Assembly (NCBI GenBank): GCA_016490735.1
Contig: JAEMWC010000953.1
Coordinates: forward strand, 180,001-244,000
DNA length: 64,000 nucleotides
Direction: 5' to 3'
DNA from: Pachyseris speciosa
Taxonomy: Eukaryota > Cnidaria > Anthozoa > Scleractinia > Pachyseridae
This document shows positions 35,901 through 47,026 of this stretch, one piece after another (the first letter of the stretch is position 1; every line of letters begins with the position of its first letter). The position numbers were made by a program, and so were the translations under genes. The notes under the pieces were generated by a model. The model was not told the DNA's origin. It saw only the letters and a program-made list of their open reading frames with translations, and did no database searches.

Positions 35901-38900
35901 TGTGACTATATCAATACTGCATTGTACGACAAAATGCTTGGATAGTTGAGCCTCGTGGTTTGAGTATAATTCGAGTATAAAAAAGTCAGAATCCCTTAGA
36001 ATGTGCAGTTATCATCACCCCCCCCCCCTCCCCCCTCCCACCCTTACTCAAATGACCTACAACTTTGTGTGGTTACCACCAATCAGGGCCACCAAAGCCG
36101 GATAGCAATACTAAAGGCTGCAATTTTCTCCAGGCCACCCAAGTTTGTGCTACCGCCCTGAAGGGGACGGAAAATGTGAAGATTTTGGACTAAAACCAGC
36201 ATCAAGGACTGCGGGTTCTACACACCAGAAGGCGTTTTGGAAGACCAGTGGGGGTTCTGAACGTGAACAGTCAATCCTTACACCGCAGCCGCAAGTGTCC
36301 TGAAAACGTGTGGCTGGACCGCCATCACGAGATCTGGTAACGAAAATTGCGTCTCATACCGTCACACGCATGCTCGGAAAAATAATTCCGAGTTGTCCCA
36401 GCAGGGTTGAGCCTGTATGACCTTCCGATTACTGGTTCGGATCTCTACCACTGAGCTAAAAATTTACCATCTACAAACGGTTAGACTTTCTAGTCTTCTT
36501 GGATAAGGACGATAAACCGTAGGTCCCGGCCGTCTCACAGCACTTTCACTTAATCTGACTCTGGGACTTAAAAGAGCCACTAGGGACGTAACAAAACTCG
36601 GGTTGTGACCGCTCCTAGTGTCTGTCCTAATTCGATGAGCAGTATGCAGGACATTTGTCTCATGCACCTACAATCTTGGACAGAATAAAAAGAGGATTTT
36701 TAGGTTTTCTCGAGAACGTGAGTGTGTGACTGTAAAGTTTCTTTCTTTTTCCTTACTTTAACGGCACCGGTTCATAACAATTAGTCCCTGAATAATTCAC
36801 CAGCATTTTCCAAGTTAAACAAATTGGAAAAATGAAAGCGTTACAAAAACGAGAAGTTACATTTTGAAATGACGTTTTCGTTGCCGTCGCCGTCGTCGTT
36901 GCTAAAGCTCCCTAATGATAAATTTGCGCTCAACCCAAAACGCGCCATTTTTTCCATTATTGAAAATGGGAGGGGGGTTTCAATTGCCCAAGATTGTAGT
37001 TTCATGGCTTTATCTCCTAAGAGTCCTCTGCAGCTCAGTGGTAGAGCATCTGAACCAGTGATCGGAAGGTCGTCATACGTTCCGCTTCTGTTGGGAGAAC
37101 CTGGAATTCTTTTCTTTAAGTTGGAGTTTTCCATTTTTGAATAAAGCACATCTTTCATTCATTTACCACGCTAAAAATCACATCTCATTTCACCCTCAAC
37201 GCCTATAAACATAGTAGATCCTTTTGTTATGACTGGTAAGACCAATATCAAAACGTCAGAGGGATCACTAATCTGTAAATAACATAGTTATCCAGTAACA
37301 ACCCGATACAAAGACTTACAAATTGCGCCAAACGCGCGCTCTAAATTGCTGGCTCGTGCAATAGACCAAATCAAACTTTCTTAACGCCTTCCATTCAGTC
37401 TTTTTGAGATGTAAACTTACATTAGCCCTTTTCTTTCGGAATAAAATTAATTATTCAACTTTCCGTTGTCTCATGCACAGGTTTGTCTATCGTCTATTGA
37501 ATACCTTGTCAATAAGAAGCAGGCATGGAGTCCCTGTGACATCTTCACGGACGGCAATTTTTGGCTGGAAGTCACATTTAACCGCTCTGTAGTACCCACG
37601 GCGGTGGTTATTTATATTGGTTCTGATGGTAAGAGAGAATACAGTCACCTTGAAAAGACCGTGAAAGTAGAGCTTTCCGACAACTCCGGACGGATATTTC
37701 CTTCGGGAGGCGATGAAACTAAACTTTTATGTAAGACCAATCCAGCTGTCATCCCAATCTACCATGACATGACGGCGCCATTTTTCTACGCGAATAAAGT
37801 GCGCATCAGTTTCAAGTCATACCTGGTCGCAATAGCGGGCGTGGCTCTGCGCTCCAGAGCTTCCTTTGACGTAGTTGAGATGTCCAAATGTAGACCTGAC
37901 GAGATTTTTAGTCCCCGCACCCAGCACTGTCACAAGTACATGTGCGAGAGGCCATCTTGTCCTGAGCTTGCGATAAAACATGGGACCGTCAAATGCGAAG
38001 GGACTGAGGAGGGTCAGACATGTTCTGTGACTTGCAAGCCGGGATACAAACCTTTCAAGACGTTCAAGATGATTTGTTTGAACAAAGAATGGCAGGGAAT
38101 AAACAGAGCATGCGTGCCAGTCAACTGTGGTATTCCCAGAATTCCCAACGGTAAAGCAGGTAAGTGCATTTTTGATCAGCTTTCCTTGTTCTCAAAATTT
38201 CACATATTGGGACTGAATCCAACATTTCATCTTGGAGGGATCTAGAATATCGCAATTACCAATCCAAGTTAGGGGAATGAAATGCTCTTAAAAAAGTTGA
38301 TACCCTCGCCGATTTCAAGCTCTTTTAACATCCTTTATTCCAGTCTGGTTGGGAGTATCTACTTCACTATCCCGGTTTTCTTCAACTAGCTAGGATTTCA
38401 TCAGCTTTTTAAACCTTATCGCTTAGATCTGGTACAAGGGCAGACGGATTGCTGTATCAGTCTCTTCGTTTTGAATTTCGTATGTAAGCCAGACCTTGCT
38501 GATATTTACAGCGCATTTACCGAGTGGTTCTTAGAGATTATGCCATTCTTTCTAATGACATCCTTGAATTCCTTTCATTCCCTTGTCCACTTTGTTTCTT
38601 TTTAGCCAGGAATAGCTCAGCGAGACAAAATACGAACTGTTCGACGTATTATGTTCACCGTGAACACAGGACACCCAAGCTCAGTGTATGATTGTTCCGT
38701 AGTAGGAAGAAAGTGTAAAGATCAGCACTGGATTGCTTTTTTATCCCAAAGCTGAGGATTGTGACGATTTTTCCTTTCATTTATGCTTTAATCTTTACAA
38801 ATATCGAAATGACGCCGATGTTGTGTGACCGCAGCATAAAACCAAATGGCATTGTATTACTAAGCAAAGAAACCTGTCAAAACAAACTCGAATTTCACGC

Positions 38901-41584
38901 CCATCTTTACTTGTTCTGTCTAATACCTAAAATTTCTTATCTGGCAAAGACTGGGCTACCTGTGCTGTGACTAATGTCAATATTTTGTCATCCTTTAGAG
39001 TTTGCTTATTCGTACAGAATTTCCGCGATCTACTCGATGATGCCCATCTAAAAAGTAATGAAAGAGTCAAATGTCCAGTGCACTATAATAGATATATCGC
39101 CAAAATGCAAAACTTCATCGCCTTATTGTGGCATACTGGCAACAGTGTAACACCTTTGCCACCATTTCTCATTTTATCGCTGTGTTCTTTCCTTCTTTAG
39201 ATTGCCCAGACGGTCACACGTTCAATAGAAAGTGCTCTATCAAGTGTTTACCGCAGGCCAAAATGACCGGAGGCGAAGGCAGTGTGACGTGTGAGGAAGA
39301 TGGCAAGTGGTCTGCGCAGACATCGTTCTGTGTCATGACCTGTCCTGATTTAATCACACCAGACAACAGTGAACCCCTGGCCGAGAGCAGCTGTATAGGC
39401 AGCAAAAGAACATTTTTGCCCGGACTATCCTGCAAATTTCGCTGCAAACCTGGCTACAGGGTGAAAGACCGTGACGAGCCAGGTCGTAGGACCTTGAAAA
39501 TGCGTTGCACCAAAAGTGGAGAGTGGACTCACTCTACTTGTGAACCAATCATCTGTACAGAAATTCCTGACAACTTGCTAATGTGGTATAACTGCTCCGA
39601 CGACGTCGCTATGGGAAGTGTTTGTACGAATCATTGTCCAGGAGAGGAAGTAGGTTGTGAGGCTGTTTTTCAATTCCCTTTTTTAGAAGTCATTTTTGCG
39701 TAACTTTACTTGAAGCGTCCATAGTTAGTAGAGGGAGGCATGGGATTGTTGACGGGTGCCGGATGGAATGAGGACAGTTTGTAATTTGATCATATTCACA
39801 GACGGTGTGTAGCCTTTCACTGCGTTAGAAAAACCAGAAATTTCAAGTCATGGAAAGCTAAAAAGAAGCTAAAGAAATTTCGTTTTTTTTTGGTAAGAGT
39901 AATTACATTTGCTGTTCTTGTTACCATATTTCCACCTTTTATGTATCCCCACTGTTCAATTTATAGCCACAATTATCCCGCAGTTTTTTTGACGAGTTCT
40001 GAGAGGTGGGCTGACGCTTGAGAAGTCAGCTTACTAATACTGCATTCGTGGCGAAAATTCCTGGGACACTTACAGAAACTTTACTCTTACGGCATGCATT
40101 TTACCCCGTCGAAATATTGCCTTCACCTTCCCACTTGCATTCTGTACGTGTGGAATAGCTTCGTTTGTTATCAACATTAGCCGGGACCTTTAGAGTATGA
40201 GCACGATACGGAGTATGTGTACGTCTCTTCAGTATCAAACTGGATATTCGGCTCATTCATGTTGCCTACCAGCAGATAAGGAGACTTTATAAACAAGATT
40301 AGTGAGGCAAGTAATTATCTTAGGCGCGCAAACTAGATTTGAAGAGTCTTACTCATATTCAAAATCTAAAGGTCCCTGTTGTCCCTGAAGAGAGAAACGA
40401 GATCCAAGTGTGCAGGTTACAGAACATTTGTGACGCTGTTACCGATGTGTATGTTGTGCGCACACCCAAGCAAAGTGACCCTAGAAATTATGTCCAGTGT
40501 CGCAGTTTCTGAATTGTAATCTTTATAATCTGCTTTGCACTTGGTAAGGTCCACACAGTCAAGTGCGAGGAGAATGGTCAATGGAGTGAGCCGATGAAGC
40601 GGTGTAAGTCTCCGGCTGCAGGTCTCTGTTCAGCGCCTGTGGCACCAGCTGGACTGGTTATAACATGCGAAGATCATTACCCGGGAGGAATATGTAAAGC
40701 CAAATGCAAAAATCCTGACTTCGATGTAGTCGAAGCGGTGAGTTTTTAGCTAGACAACTCAGTTAAAACGCCGTGCAACGTGTGGTAAATCGCTTACATT
40801 TCGAAAACAATATTTCTACATTGAAGATCGGTCCGGAATGCTCGAGAGAGCCTGCAGCTTGTGTTAGTACTGCAAAGAGAAGTTCATTCCTTTCCTTGTG
40901 TACTTCTTCGTCAAAGGGCTTGTAGAACAAGTAAACAGAGCATCGCGATTGTCGAGGCACATAAAAACCCTTAAAAAGGTACTAGCATTCTTAATTTACT
41001 CATTCAGTGAACTGTTACCACCCTTGCCAAGCTCGTTATTTACGTCTTTTTAACAGAGAGCAGGGTACTACCAGGTCATGTTGATAGGTCGCTTCCTACC
41101 TACGAAGGCAACTGAGAACCGATATTCCGCAGAAATGGTCTTGCAATCGGTGAAATTCCATTTAGTAGTAATTGAAACCTCAAGATTTTGGCCGTTTGCA
41201 TAGTGATTTCCTGATTTGTTTGTGTTACAGGGCAACGAAGACAAGTGGCGCGTGACCCTCACGTGCACACAGAAGCTTGACTGGAGCCCAGATCCCTCGC
41301 GTTTGCTGTGCATTCCCGGTTGCAAGAGAGAGTTCATTTCTGACGGGTGGTGTGATCCGAACAACAACAATAAGCACTGTCGCTGGGATGGTGGAGATTG
41401 TTGTGCCTCTACTACCAAAACCAGAATTGTGCGTCGCATGCCTAGCTATTGCAGCTCTGCCTGTGACTGTAAAGATCCCGACGCCCCTGAAAATCGAGTT
41501 CGTGGGGAAGACGACGAAGACGACGAAGACGACTATAAATCGGGGGAAAGCGGGTCTGATGAGGACAGGCATAAGACCTCATAA
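30347..41584 (+). CDS. PAPPA-like: Pappalysin (PAPP-A-like metalloprotease), complete, 7 coding exons
   Basis: Secreted zinc endopeptidase of the pappalysin branch of metzincins. Vertebrate PAPP-A cleaves IGF-binding proteins outside the cell; the cnidarian substrate is unknown. Exons: 30347-32982, 33391-33614, 36134-36336, 37481-38159, 39201-39649, 40549-40737, 41231-41584. All have GT-AG junctions with matching phases, giving about 1,577 residues (human prepro-PAPP-A is about 1,627). Domains in order: signal peptide (1-29), furin-type RVKR (56-59), laminin-G-like fold (about 75-247), two Lin12/Notch repeats (about 398-460), catalytic HEFGHVLGLWH (547-557), Met-turn NYMSY (Met 622), central module, cysteine-rich CGDGIV repeat (exon 2), five CCP modules, last Lin12/Notch repeat (about 1491-1518), acidic tail. 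Exon 3 has three single-base shortfalls. The identification is very secure. Confidence 0.95.
33391..33614 (+). CDS. PAPPA-like: Pappalysin exon 2: end of central module and CGDGIV repeat
   Basis: The acceptor TTTTACCAG is followed by FLNPGKTYSYRVQAVTSAG, a fibronectin-III-like strand pair, then by FCGDGIVDESLGEECDDAN, the cysteine-rich repeat found in PAPP-A. The donor is ACAG|GTCAGT, phase 1. Confidence 0.9.
34839..35265. mobile_element. MITE with long inverted ends in pappalysin intron 2
   Basis: The ends TTAAGGCGGCGAAATACGAG and complement continue as arms of about 150 bp built of CAACTTGTCGCGCAACA-type words. The whole 427 bp forms a large hairpin. Non-coding despite a 150-codon open frame across it. 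Confidence 0.8.
36134..36336 (+). CDS. PAPPA-like: Pappalysin exon 3, reading frame broken as written
   Basis: The homology runs through three frames in turn: CYRPEGDGKCEDFGL, then TSIKDCGFYTPEGVLEDQW, then LNVNSQSLHRSRKCPENVW, then GPPSRDL. Each switch needs one extra base: in the A run at 36192-36195, the G run at 36250-36254 and the GG at 36316-36317. The exon length of 203 keeps the correct outer phases because the three losses add up to one codon. Read literally it has an in-frame stop. Sequencing or consensus error is the simplest explanation. Confidence 0.8.
36400..36690 (-). mobile_element. tRNA-derived SINE fragment in pappalysin intron 3
   Basis: The minus strand carries TTTTTAGCTCAGTGGTAGAG (A-box-like) near 36440-36460. 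Adjacent body sequence, GACTAGAAAGTCTAACCGTT, is shared with the element at 58477-58805. The B box is degraded. Confidence 0.6.
37020..37095 (+). mobile_element. tRNA-like SINE head
   Basis: TGCAGCTCAGTGGTAGAGCA followed by GATCGGAAGGTCGTCATACG matches the head of the SINE type at 36400-36690. There is no complete acceptor stem, so it is not a functional tRNA gene. Confidence 0.5.
37481..38159 (+). CDS. PAPPA-like: Pappalysin exon 4: beta module and CCP1
   Basis: Begins VCLSSIEYL after the GCACAG acceptor in phase 0. It carries the conserved FYANKVRISF...GVALRS block, then CERPSCPELAIKHGTVKC, the first CCP module, and the start of CCP2. Two donors fit in phase, CAACG|GTAAAG (38150) and GCAG|GTAAGT (38159); the second is the stronger. 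Confidence 0.9.
39201..39649 (+). CDS. PAPPA-like: Pappalysin exon 5: CCP2-CCP4
   Basis: The acceptor CTTCTTTAG leads into DCPDGHTFNRKCSIKC, the end of CCP2. CCP3 (CPDLITPDNSEPL ... CEPIIC) and the first half of CCP4 follow. The donor is GAGGAA|GTAGGT, phase 0. Confidence 0.9.
40549..40737 (+). CDS. PAPPA-like: Pappalysin exon 6: CCP4-CCP5
   Basis: Sixty-three codons, phase 0 at both ends. Begins VHTVKCEENGQWSEPMKRC (end of CCP4) and continues into LCSAPVAPAGLVITCEDHY (CCP5). The acceptor TTGGTAAG lacks a strong pyrimidine tract but is the only one that fits. Confidence 0.85.
41231..41584 (+). CDS. PAPPA-like: Pappalysin exon 7: end of CCP5, LNR3, acidic tail, stop
   Basis: The Lin12/Notch repeat CKREFISDGWCDPNNNNKHC continues to RWDGGDCC. 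The C-terminus is GEDDEDDEDDYKSGESGSDE and then a short end before TAA. The acidic tail comes from a GACGAAGAC simple repeat and has no clear counterpart in human PAPP-A. Confidence 0.92.
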   Translation, partial: GNEDKWRVTLTCTQKLDWSPDPSRLLCIPGCKREFISDGWCDPNNNNKHCRWDGGDCCASTTKTRIVRRMPSYCSSACDCKDPDAPENRVRGEDDEDDEDDYKSGESGSDEDRHKTS

Positions 41585-42820
41585 GGCTCTTAAAATACCT
41601 TACCTTGTTACCTGATACATATAAGAGGATTTGATCCGAGTGTGGAAAAAAGGTGTTCGCATCCTCGTTATCATCTTGAGGTTGCAAATGAACGTTGACT
41701 ACAATTGAAGGATTTTCAAACGATATGACATTCGAAAAGCGTATTTTTTTTCTTGTTGTTAAGGGTGTCATAAATTTGAGTTGTATTTTCGAATGGCGGG
41801 AAAATGGTCTCGAAAAGTGTACCCCTGACTTTTGTCCGAGACCTGGTCTGGGCTAAAATGACTCGCGCATTTGGCGAAATTCTCTTGATATTTTATACTT
41901 GTCAAGGTTGTAAAGCCACACTCGGATCGAGATCTTTGTACTATCCTGTCCTTCACTGAATCGTTAGTACTCGCTCACCTTCCTGAGGTCGGAAACTTCG
42001 GTTTATTAAGTCGCAGATTACAATATTATATCCCACAATATTTCTCTTCAATGACGTTATTTTATAAAATTTATAGTATAGCGGTGTGCGTTATTTTAAA
42101 ACAAATGGAGCATGCAAAATGAAAAATTTACAAGTTCTGTGATAATTTCAGTGCAGCGTTACCACTGCTTCGTGACTCGTTGATTTTCGACGATTTTCAG
42201 TTAATTCGTTTAATTTTTTTGGGGTGGAAATTGAGTTGCTTTAATATTTGGGATGGGATTTTCTAAGAAAATCGAAATTTTACAAAAGTTTTATGGGCTT
42301 TTAATTCAATTCATATATCCAAGTAAAGTGCTTTCATTTTATTGACGTTTAATATACAAAGTATATATCATTTGACCGAAATGCACATTGCATGAAACAA
42401 AACCGCGTTATTTACGGAATGTCTTGTAGTAATCCAAAAAACTCAAAGCCTCTTTATTTAGCAATCAGAAAGTACAAAACCATTCCCCGTTAGCTGATTA
42501 GTTTATGCACACTTGAAGGTTATTTATTCAGTTGTCATAACTTAAGGTGTAAATTCCAAATACGTAGAAAAGGGTCGTTTACCATTCATCAATAAAAACC
42601 AAAAATTCCGATTGAAAATTCAAATGGTACAGCACATTCCACCGGGAAGTTTCCGGAACAGATGGAAATCCTCAAACGTATTCCTCTATTTCCATTCCAA
42701 CCGAAATGACCGGAAAATCCTATACCATTTGTCAAGCCATACTGGCCTGGTCCGTTTTCGCGCGCTTTTCGGTCGCTTTGACGGAAAAAAGCCAGTACCA
42801 TTGGGAGCGTTCCATTCCGA
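41585..42820. other. Pappalysin 3' region
   Basis: No gene follows directly. An AATAAA at 42591-42596 is a candidate polyadenylation signal about 1 kb past the stop codon, which is inference only. From about 42620 the sequence is a repeat with words such as AAAGCCAGTACCATTGGGAG that recur after the MITE at 42821-43028. Confidence 0.35.
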
Positions 42821-43028
42821 CAATCTCGTACCCAAAGTCCTCGGGCTGCCTGGTAAGCGGGTGGACGCCCGAAGAGACTCTGGGATAATGGACCACCATC
42901 TGGGGTAAAACAATGGAAGCCGTTACGGGCCAGCCAATCAAATAATTTGATTTTTTACCATTATCCCAGAGTCTCTCCTGGCGACTAACCGCTGGCCAAA
43001 GAGCCTGAGGACTCTGGGTACGAGATTG
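42821..43028. mobile_element. MITE with CAATCTCGTACCC ends
   Basis: The inverted ends CAATCTCGTACCCAAAGTCC and GGACTCTGGGTACGAGATTG enclose a second inverted pair, CTCTGGGATAATGG and complement. A 6-bp duplication, TTCCGA, sits at 42815-42820 and 43029-43034. Degraded ends of the same family occur near 14790 and 26820. Confidence 0.8.
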
Positions 43029-43137
43029 TTCCGACCGGGGTTTTGTGCAAATGGAAAAGGCTCTCGGGCTAGCCAAACCGCTTTGTCAGGAAAAGCCAGT
43101 ACCATAGCGAACGTTCCATTCCGATCGACCGGTTTTT

Positions 43138-43343
43138 TCATGCAAATGGTAAAAGCTCAAGATTAGAGTAGTTAGTAATTCGCGTTCATTACTTCGCTCT
43201 GTGGTTGGTTAGCAAAACTCACGCCACTTTCTTATCTTTTTTCATGCAAATGGTAAACGCTCAAGATTAGAGTAGTTAGTAATTCGCGTTCATTACTTCG
43301 CTATGTGATTGGTTAGCAAAACTCACTTCACTTTCTTAACCAA
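43138..43343. repeat. Tandem duplication of about 105 bp
   Basis: CATGCAAATGGTAAAAGCTC through GGTTAGCAAAACTCAC occurs twice in direct orientation with few differences. The ATGCAAAT word in each unit is an octamer-like site, but no function is implied. Confidence 0.85.
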
Positions 43344-43999
43344 TGAGAAGCAAAACCGAAACCAATCGTGTCTTGCTTGCACGTATTTTCCCCGCGCTTG
43401 GCGCCGGCTACTTGTAATTGCTTCAAACTCATTGGCGTATTGGGCTGTTTACGTCTGATGTGATTGGCCAGAGTAATTATAATTACTTACTCTGGGTTTT
43501 ATGACACTCAATTGAAAATCACTCTAAAGCATACAAAAAAATACTCGTCGGGAAGTAAAGTTTTACTTTGGGCTAACGTTGGCCTAAGATTAGGGGGACT
43601 AGTTAGCAACAATATGGTCTGTGACAGTAACAGGAAAATCTTATAATCTCTATTTCTTTGCGTAAAGAGGAACTAATCTTTTCATGTGTATGCCAAGCAT
43701 TTTCGTTTTGTTGGGGATAAAAAGAAAAGTTAGTTTACACACCAGCGGACTCAAGCACTGATATTTTTAAATGGACTTATAGCTATTTAAATTATTAAGA
43801 TTACCTAGTGTTTTAGTCAGTTTTGACGGTTGTGTTGCGTCAGAGTGAAGTCATCTGATTTATTAAGACTGTTGAGAAATATTTTTAAAGTAAATGTTTA
43901 TTTTAATAAAAAATCAGCTTCAGTTTTTGCGAAACGGTCACGCATTGCCAGTCATGTACTTGCCACTATTTTTGCCAATCAATGCTATGGTTGCGTTAA

Positions 44000-44435
44000 T
44001 ACCATAAAAGCTCTATTTAGCCCCCCCCCCGTCTCTATTACCCCACCCCCCTCTCCAATAAGCCCCCCGTTTGGAGGTCGGTTTTTGTAATAAGCCCCCG
44101 CCCTCTCTAATAAGCCCCCCGCCCTTTGGGACATGGGATTTTGTAATTAGTCCCTCCTATTCCCTCTTACGAAATCCACTTTATGAGGCCCAGTTGGTTT
44201 GTTTTTAAACAAATATACACTCAAACACATGATACTGTTTGCTGCTCTGTATTAAATAATAAAATTTCACTGCAGTTCATTGAGTTTTGTACAAAAACTA
44301 TTTTAAGACGAAAACGAAGGATTTTCAGATTTGAAATAAGCCCCCTCTCTATTAAGCCCCCTCTCTAATAACACCCCTGTCAATAACGCCTGAAATTAAA
44401 TAATCCCCCCGGGGCTAAATAGAGCTTTTACGGTA
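44000..44435. mobile_element. TA-flanked MITE with AAAAGCTCTATTTAGCCCC ends
   Basis: The ends TACCATAAAAGCTCTATTTA and TAAATAGAGCTTTTACGGTA are inverted, with TA at both outer edges, as in Tc1/mariner-type insertion. The interior repeats AATAAGCCCCC words. A related, interrupted copy surrounds the foldback element at 46821-48656. Confidence 0.75.
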
Positions 44436-44857
44436 GTTAAGTTTTGAGGTTCCTGAGAACTGACTGGCTATAGCTTGGCTAGTGTAACTTCGTCTGTTTT
44501 GGGAACATTTCGAGACATTTAAATGGTGCTTTTCCAATGATATTCTCCTCGTTTTACTCAGACTTTTCCAAAGTTCGACAAACCATGCACCATTTTAACA
44601 TTTTTTTAGTGTATAATATAAGTAATGAGCACCATTCTTGCTTTTGTCACGCGCCTCAAACTTTAATTAACTCTTCACTCTGGAAGTCAACATTAAAAAT
44701 TGAGTCTGTAAACGAGTAGTGTGGTTCCATGTTATGAAATCCGTGTTGTAATATCATCATCCCTGCAAACGCTGGCTATGATACTATCCGTTGTCATGTT
44801 GGTTAGATGCCCCTGCGTATCATTTCTGCTACGCACCTTTCGAAAGAGCGCTAGTGG

Positions 44858-45221
44858 CAGGGCCCGCGCAGCAACTTTGCAAGTGGGGGGGCTCACTTGG
44901 AACGCGTTAGTGTGAGTCAACTCAGGGGGTCTGGGACATGCTCCCCCGGAAAATTTTAAAATTAAAGTCCTCTGAAATGGCTAAAAATGCATTTAAAACT
45001 AACATGGTGTGGTCAAAAATATACTTTCAGCAACAAAAAGCGGTGTTTCAAAACAAGAATTTAATTACCTTTTCGCTTAACTAATCATAACTGGCAATTA
45101 GTAACTTTTCTACAAAGCTCAATTCAACATACGATTGCCCTCGAGACATTGTAGTGTTGAAAAGTGGGGGCGGGGGGGGGGGTACTCAAGCCCCCCGCCC
45201 CTCCCCCTTTCGCGGTGCCTG
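44858..45221. mobile_element. hAT-like MITE, copy 2
   Basis: Aligns with 11764-12102 along its length; the ends are CAGGGCCCGCGCAGC and CGCGGTGCCTG. The flanks AGTGG and AGTTG fit a 5-bp duplication with one mismatch. Confidence 0.7.
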
Positions 45222-46837
45222 AGTTGGCAGATAGTTTGTGAGGCCGTTTATTATGCCGTGCAAGGTTGTCCTAGCTTTTGAGTCTGCGGATGGAATCTCA
45301 AGTAATGACAATTCCAATGAAAGCTGCTGAGCAGTACATGTACATATTTCTCTTTGTAATGTTTGTTTGTTTCAGCTGTTTGGGGATTAATGTTCTGAGT
45401 AGTTAAAATAGCTAAGATCAGTTTTGCTCATGCGAATTTGACTTTAAAGAGCAAACTCGTGTGGAACAGAAACTCGTTTTCATATGAAGAGAATTGGAAG
45501 GTCGCCTTGACGCACATAGTGCAGAAGGTAACTCGAATAAGGCTATTTCTTTGAAGTGAAAACTCGGCGAGTAGAGTCAACTCTCTCCAAGTTTACACCA
45601 CTGTAAAGCGGACACCTCTTTAATTTGGACTGTGATGGCTGGTCCCGACTGAGATTCCCGGCCATGTTTTTCTGTAACTAAACACTCTATAAGGCGGACA
45701 CCTCTCTAAAGCGGACAGTGGGCACCTAATTTAGCAAACTTCTGGTAGAAAATATCTCTCAAGGTGGAACTAGAATGGCATTCTTTGTACATTGAATCAA
45801 TGGATTATGGCCTGAATATTATTTCAAATTGAACGACCATCCCACCCTGGGGCTAACATAGCAACACTGTAATGTCAAACTGATCTCTTAGCAAGAAAAG
45901 GCATTTTTTTATTGTAAAAATTAACGCACACAATTGTAGCTTGCCATCAGTAAAGATATCATTTCAGTTTTGACGTCACAGGTTTATATGGCACCCGGTC
46001 ACTTCGTTCGGTTCCATGGTCAAGTCTGAGATCGTTCCACAGTATAGTCAGGTCTATATGGATGGCTAATACATTTACGTTAAAGAACGACAAAATCCGA
46101 AGATTGAATATGAATTAACTCAAAGCAATTTTTTATGTGTACTTAGATTCAAGCAACGCACTCCTTGTTTTTTTTAATAAGACCCGACGAGTAATGTGCG
46201 GTTAATTCGTGGCGAGAATCTAAGGTCATTGTGCGTCAAAAATGTCTTTCGTTTCGGATAAAGTTATCGATAAATTCATCGTAATAAACTGCATTTATAT
46301 TAACAAATACACTTGAAATTTTAAACTGGGTGCAATTTACGGAGAAAAAGAAGAAGCCTGCAGCGTCAAGAAAAGTCTCTCACGGCTTCATATCGGTAAA
46401 CATGGTAAACTCGTTTTGTCCACAACAAATACAGGACGTTTTTCTTAAAATTATTATTGAGGGAGAAGGTTTTTCTTACTGTTTATAAGTGGAACGACTT
46501 TTTCATTGAACGATCTAACTTTTATTATGAAACGATCTGAGGATACTGTGGAACGATCTGACCATAAGTGACTAAGTGACCGTAAGTGGCTCCGATGAAG
46601 CCCCCGTCTCTATTAACCCCCCTCTCTAATAAGCCCCCCGTCAAGAAGTCGAGTTTTGTAATAAGACCACCCTCTCTAATAAGGACCCCCTTTGGGACAC
46701 GAGATTTTGCAATTAGTCCTTCGGCTATTCCCTCTTACAAAATTAGTTCATGTGGTCCAGTGGGTTCTTTTTTAAACAAATATACACTCAAACACATATT
46801 AAGCTTAATGCTGTTTTCTGGGGTCTACCTAAAATAT

Positions 46838-46925
46838 GGAATCCGGAATCCGGAATCCGGAATCCGGAATCTGGAATCCGGAATCCAGAATCTGGAATCC
46901 GGAATACGGAATCTAGAAACTGGAA
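46838..46925. repeat. Heptamer minisatellite GGAATCC
   Basis: About twelve units, GGAATCC with GGAATCT and GGAATAC variants, inside the left arm of the foldback element. The inverted partner at 48593-48640 is shorter. Confidence 0.95.
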
Positions 46926-46955
46926 TTAATAATTAATAAGAGGGTTAAAAGAACC

Positions 46956-46956
<1 letters not shown>

Positions 46957-47022
<66 letters not shown>
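46957..47022. repeat. AAT microsatellite, tail of a LINE fragment
   Basis: Uninterrupted ATA/AAT triplets directly abutting the minus-strand LINE 3' end. Confidence 0.95.

Positions 47023-47026
<4 letters not shown>

Noticed and set aside
37466..37480. ATG start for a separate protein at exon 4
   Set aside because: The ATG lies in the intron just before the GCACAG acceptor. The frame is the fourth exon of pappalysin.
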